DNA from: Phaseolus vulgaris
Taxonomy: Eukaryota; Streptophyta; Magnoliopsida; Fabales; Fabaceae
NCBI RefSeq assembly: GCF_000499845.2
Contig: NC_023754.2
Location: 14,955,516-15,019,515, forward strand
Length of the DNA: 64,000 bases
Direction of reading: 5' to 3'
This document shows, in pieces, positions 63,414-64,000 of this stretch (its first letter is position 1; every line of letters begins with the position of its first letter). The notes beneath the pieces were generated by a model, which saw nothing but the letters and a program-made list of their open reading frames with translations, was not told the origin of the DNA and ran no database searches. The position numbers and the translations under genes were made by a program.

Positions 63414-64000
63414 TCAATTATACAACTGCTCGCCACTGGTTGTGGCGGCGGCGATGGCGGTGGCGGTGGCGGTGACCGTGGTGATGACAAGGTTGGGGAA
63501 GAGATATTGCTTATGATGTGACCAAGACATCTCAAATGTTGTAAAACTATTTTACATTTAAGATTTAAGACAATCTTTTGTTAATCAATAGAATTTAATC
63601 GAATTTTAGTTTGATATTTCAAATCTTTCATAAAAAAATAAAATAAAAATAAACATTTTAAACATAATGTGTTATATGATCATTTGTGTATTTTAACAAC
63701 AACAAGTGCTAACAACAAAGTATAATATCTAATCTTCTTACAATGTTTTTGTTCTAAAACAAACACATAATTGCTTCCATGTGTAGATTACATGACCAAG
63801 CAACTATACTTTCGTAATAACATAGGTATGACACTTCTCCATGGCATGAAACATTTGGTAGATAATAAAACAAGATTCACATATAATCAATGAAACATGT
63901 CCCTTTCACTATACAAGTGGGAGATGAGAAAGTATAGGGTTCATGTTAGGTGGGTTTGGAAGGAATGGAGCATGTCCTTAAGCATAGCCACAAACACCGA
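63414..64000. other. upstream region of PPR gene
   Basis: Starts with a GGC/GGT-rich stretch (63440-63480), the probable 5' UTR and promoter, then AT-rich DNA to the window end. No other gene seen. Confidence 0.45.

Noticed and set aside
1..64000. CRISPR arrays, bacterial operons, riboswitches
   Set aside because: Spliced eukaryotic genes throughout; no regularly spaced repeat-spacer arrays. The repeats seen are microsatellites and transposons.

Overview
This 64 kb window is plant nuclear DNA from a dicot, most likely a legume of the Phaseolus/Vigna/Glycine group. The genes have many short exons with GT-AG introns, the non-coding DNA is very AT-rich, and the protein-coding genes encode typical plant products, several of them apparently plastid or mitochondrial. 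The legume placement is inference from overall character and was not tested by any search.

Layout, left to right. 774-2914 (+): the 3' six exons of a mitochondrial-type lipid A 4'-kinase gene (LPXK), whose 5' part lies outside the window. 2915-7558: AT-rich spacer with an LTR-like remnant and a CACTA-ended MITE. 7559-10220 (+): a five-exon GDSL esterase/lipase. 11742-12527 (-): two tandem U1 snRNA genes, each with its own upstream sequence element and TATA box; one carries a changed 5' splice-site recognition sequence. 14012-15402 (+): a small DUF971 protein. 17324-18139 (+): a plastid-type small heat shock protein with a heat shock element and TATA box directly upstream. 18759-22396 (-): a nine-exon membrane/secretory protein with one C2H2 zinc finger. 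22397-31671: a spacer with a 330-bp tandem duplication, repeat-rich DNA and a 5'-truncated LINE with clear target-site duplications. 31672-38627 (+): a 14-exon Rab3GAP catalytic-subunit-like gene. 42782-43267 (+): a single-exon glycine-rich cell-wall protein. 43268-50879: transposon-rich spacer. 50880-58436 (-): a 19-exon bifunctional imidazole glycerol phosphate synthase (HISN4). 59844-63413 (-): an intronless 1189-residue P-class PPR protein.

Exon boundaries were derived by hand from splice sites, reading-frame continuity and family resemblance. For each completed gene the exon lengths sum to an intact frame. The genes do not form an operon-like unit; neighbours appear functionally unrelated.

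The most unusual items are: (1) five related MITE-like elements (16519, 39060, 48580, 49121, 49550) with Mutator-like ends, 9-bp target duplications on three of them, and a different array of short palindromic units inside each; (2) the tandem U1 snRNA pair, with stem covariation and one variant 5' end; (3) a C2H2 finger embedded in a predicted signal-peptide plus transmembrane protein; (4) a GC-AG intron in HISN4.
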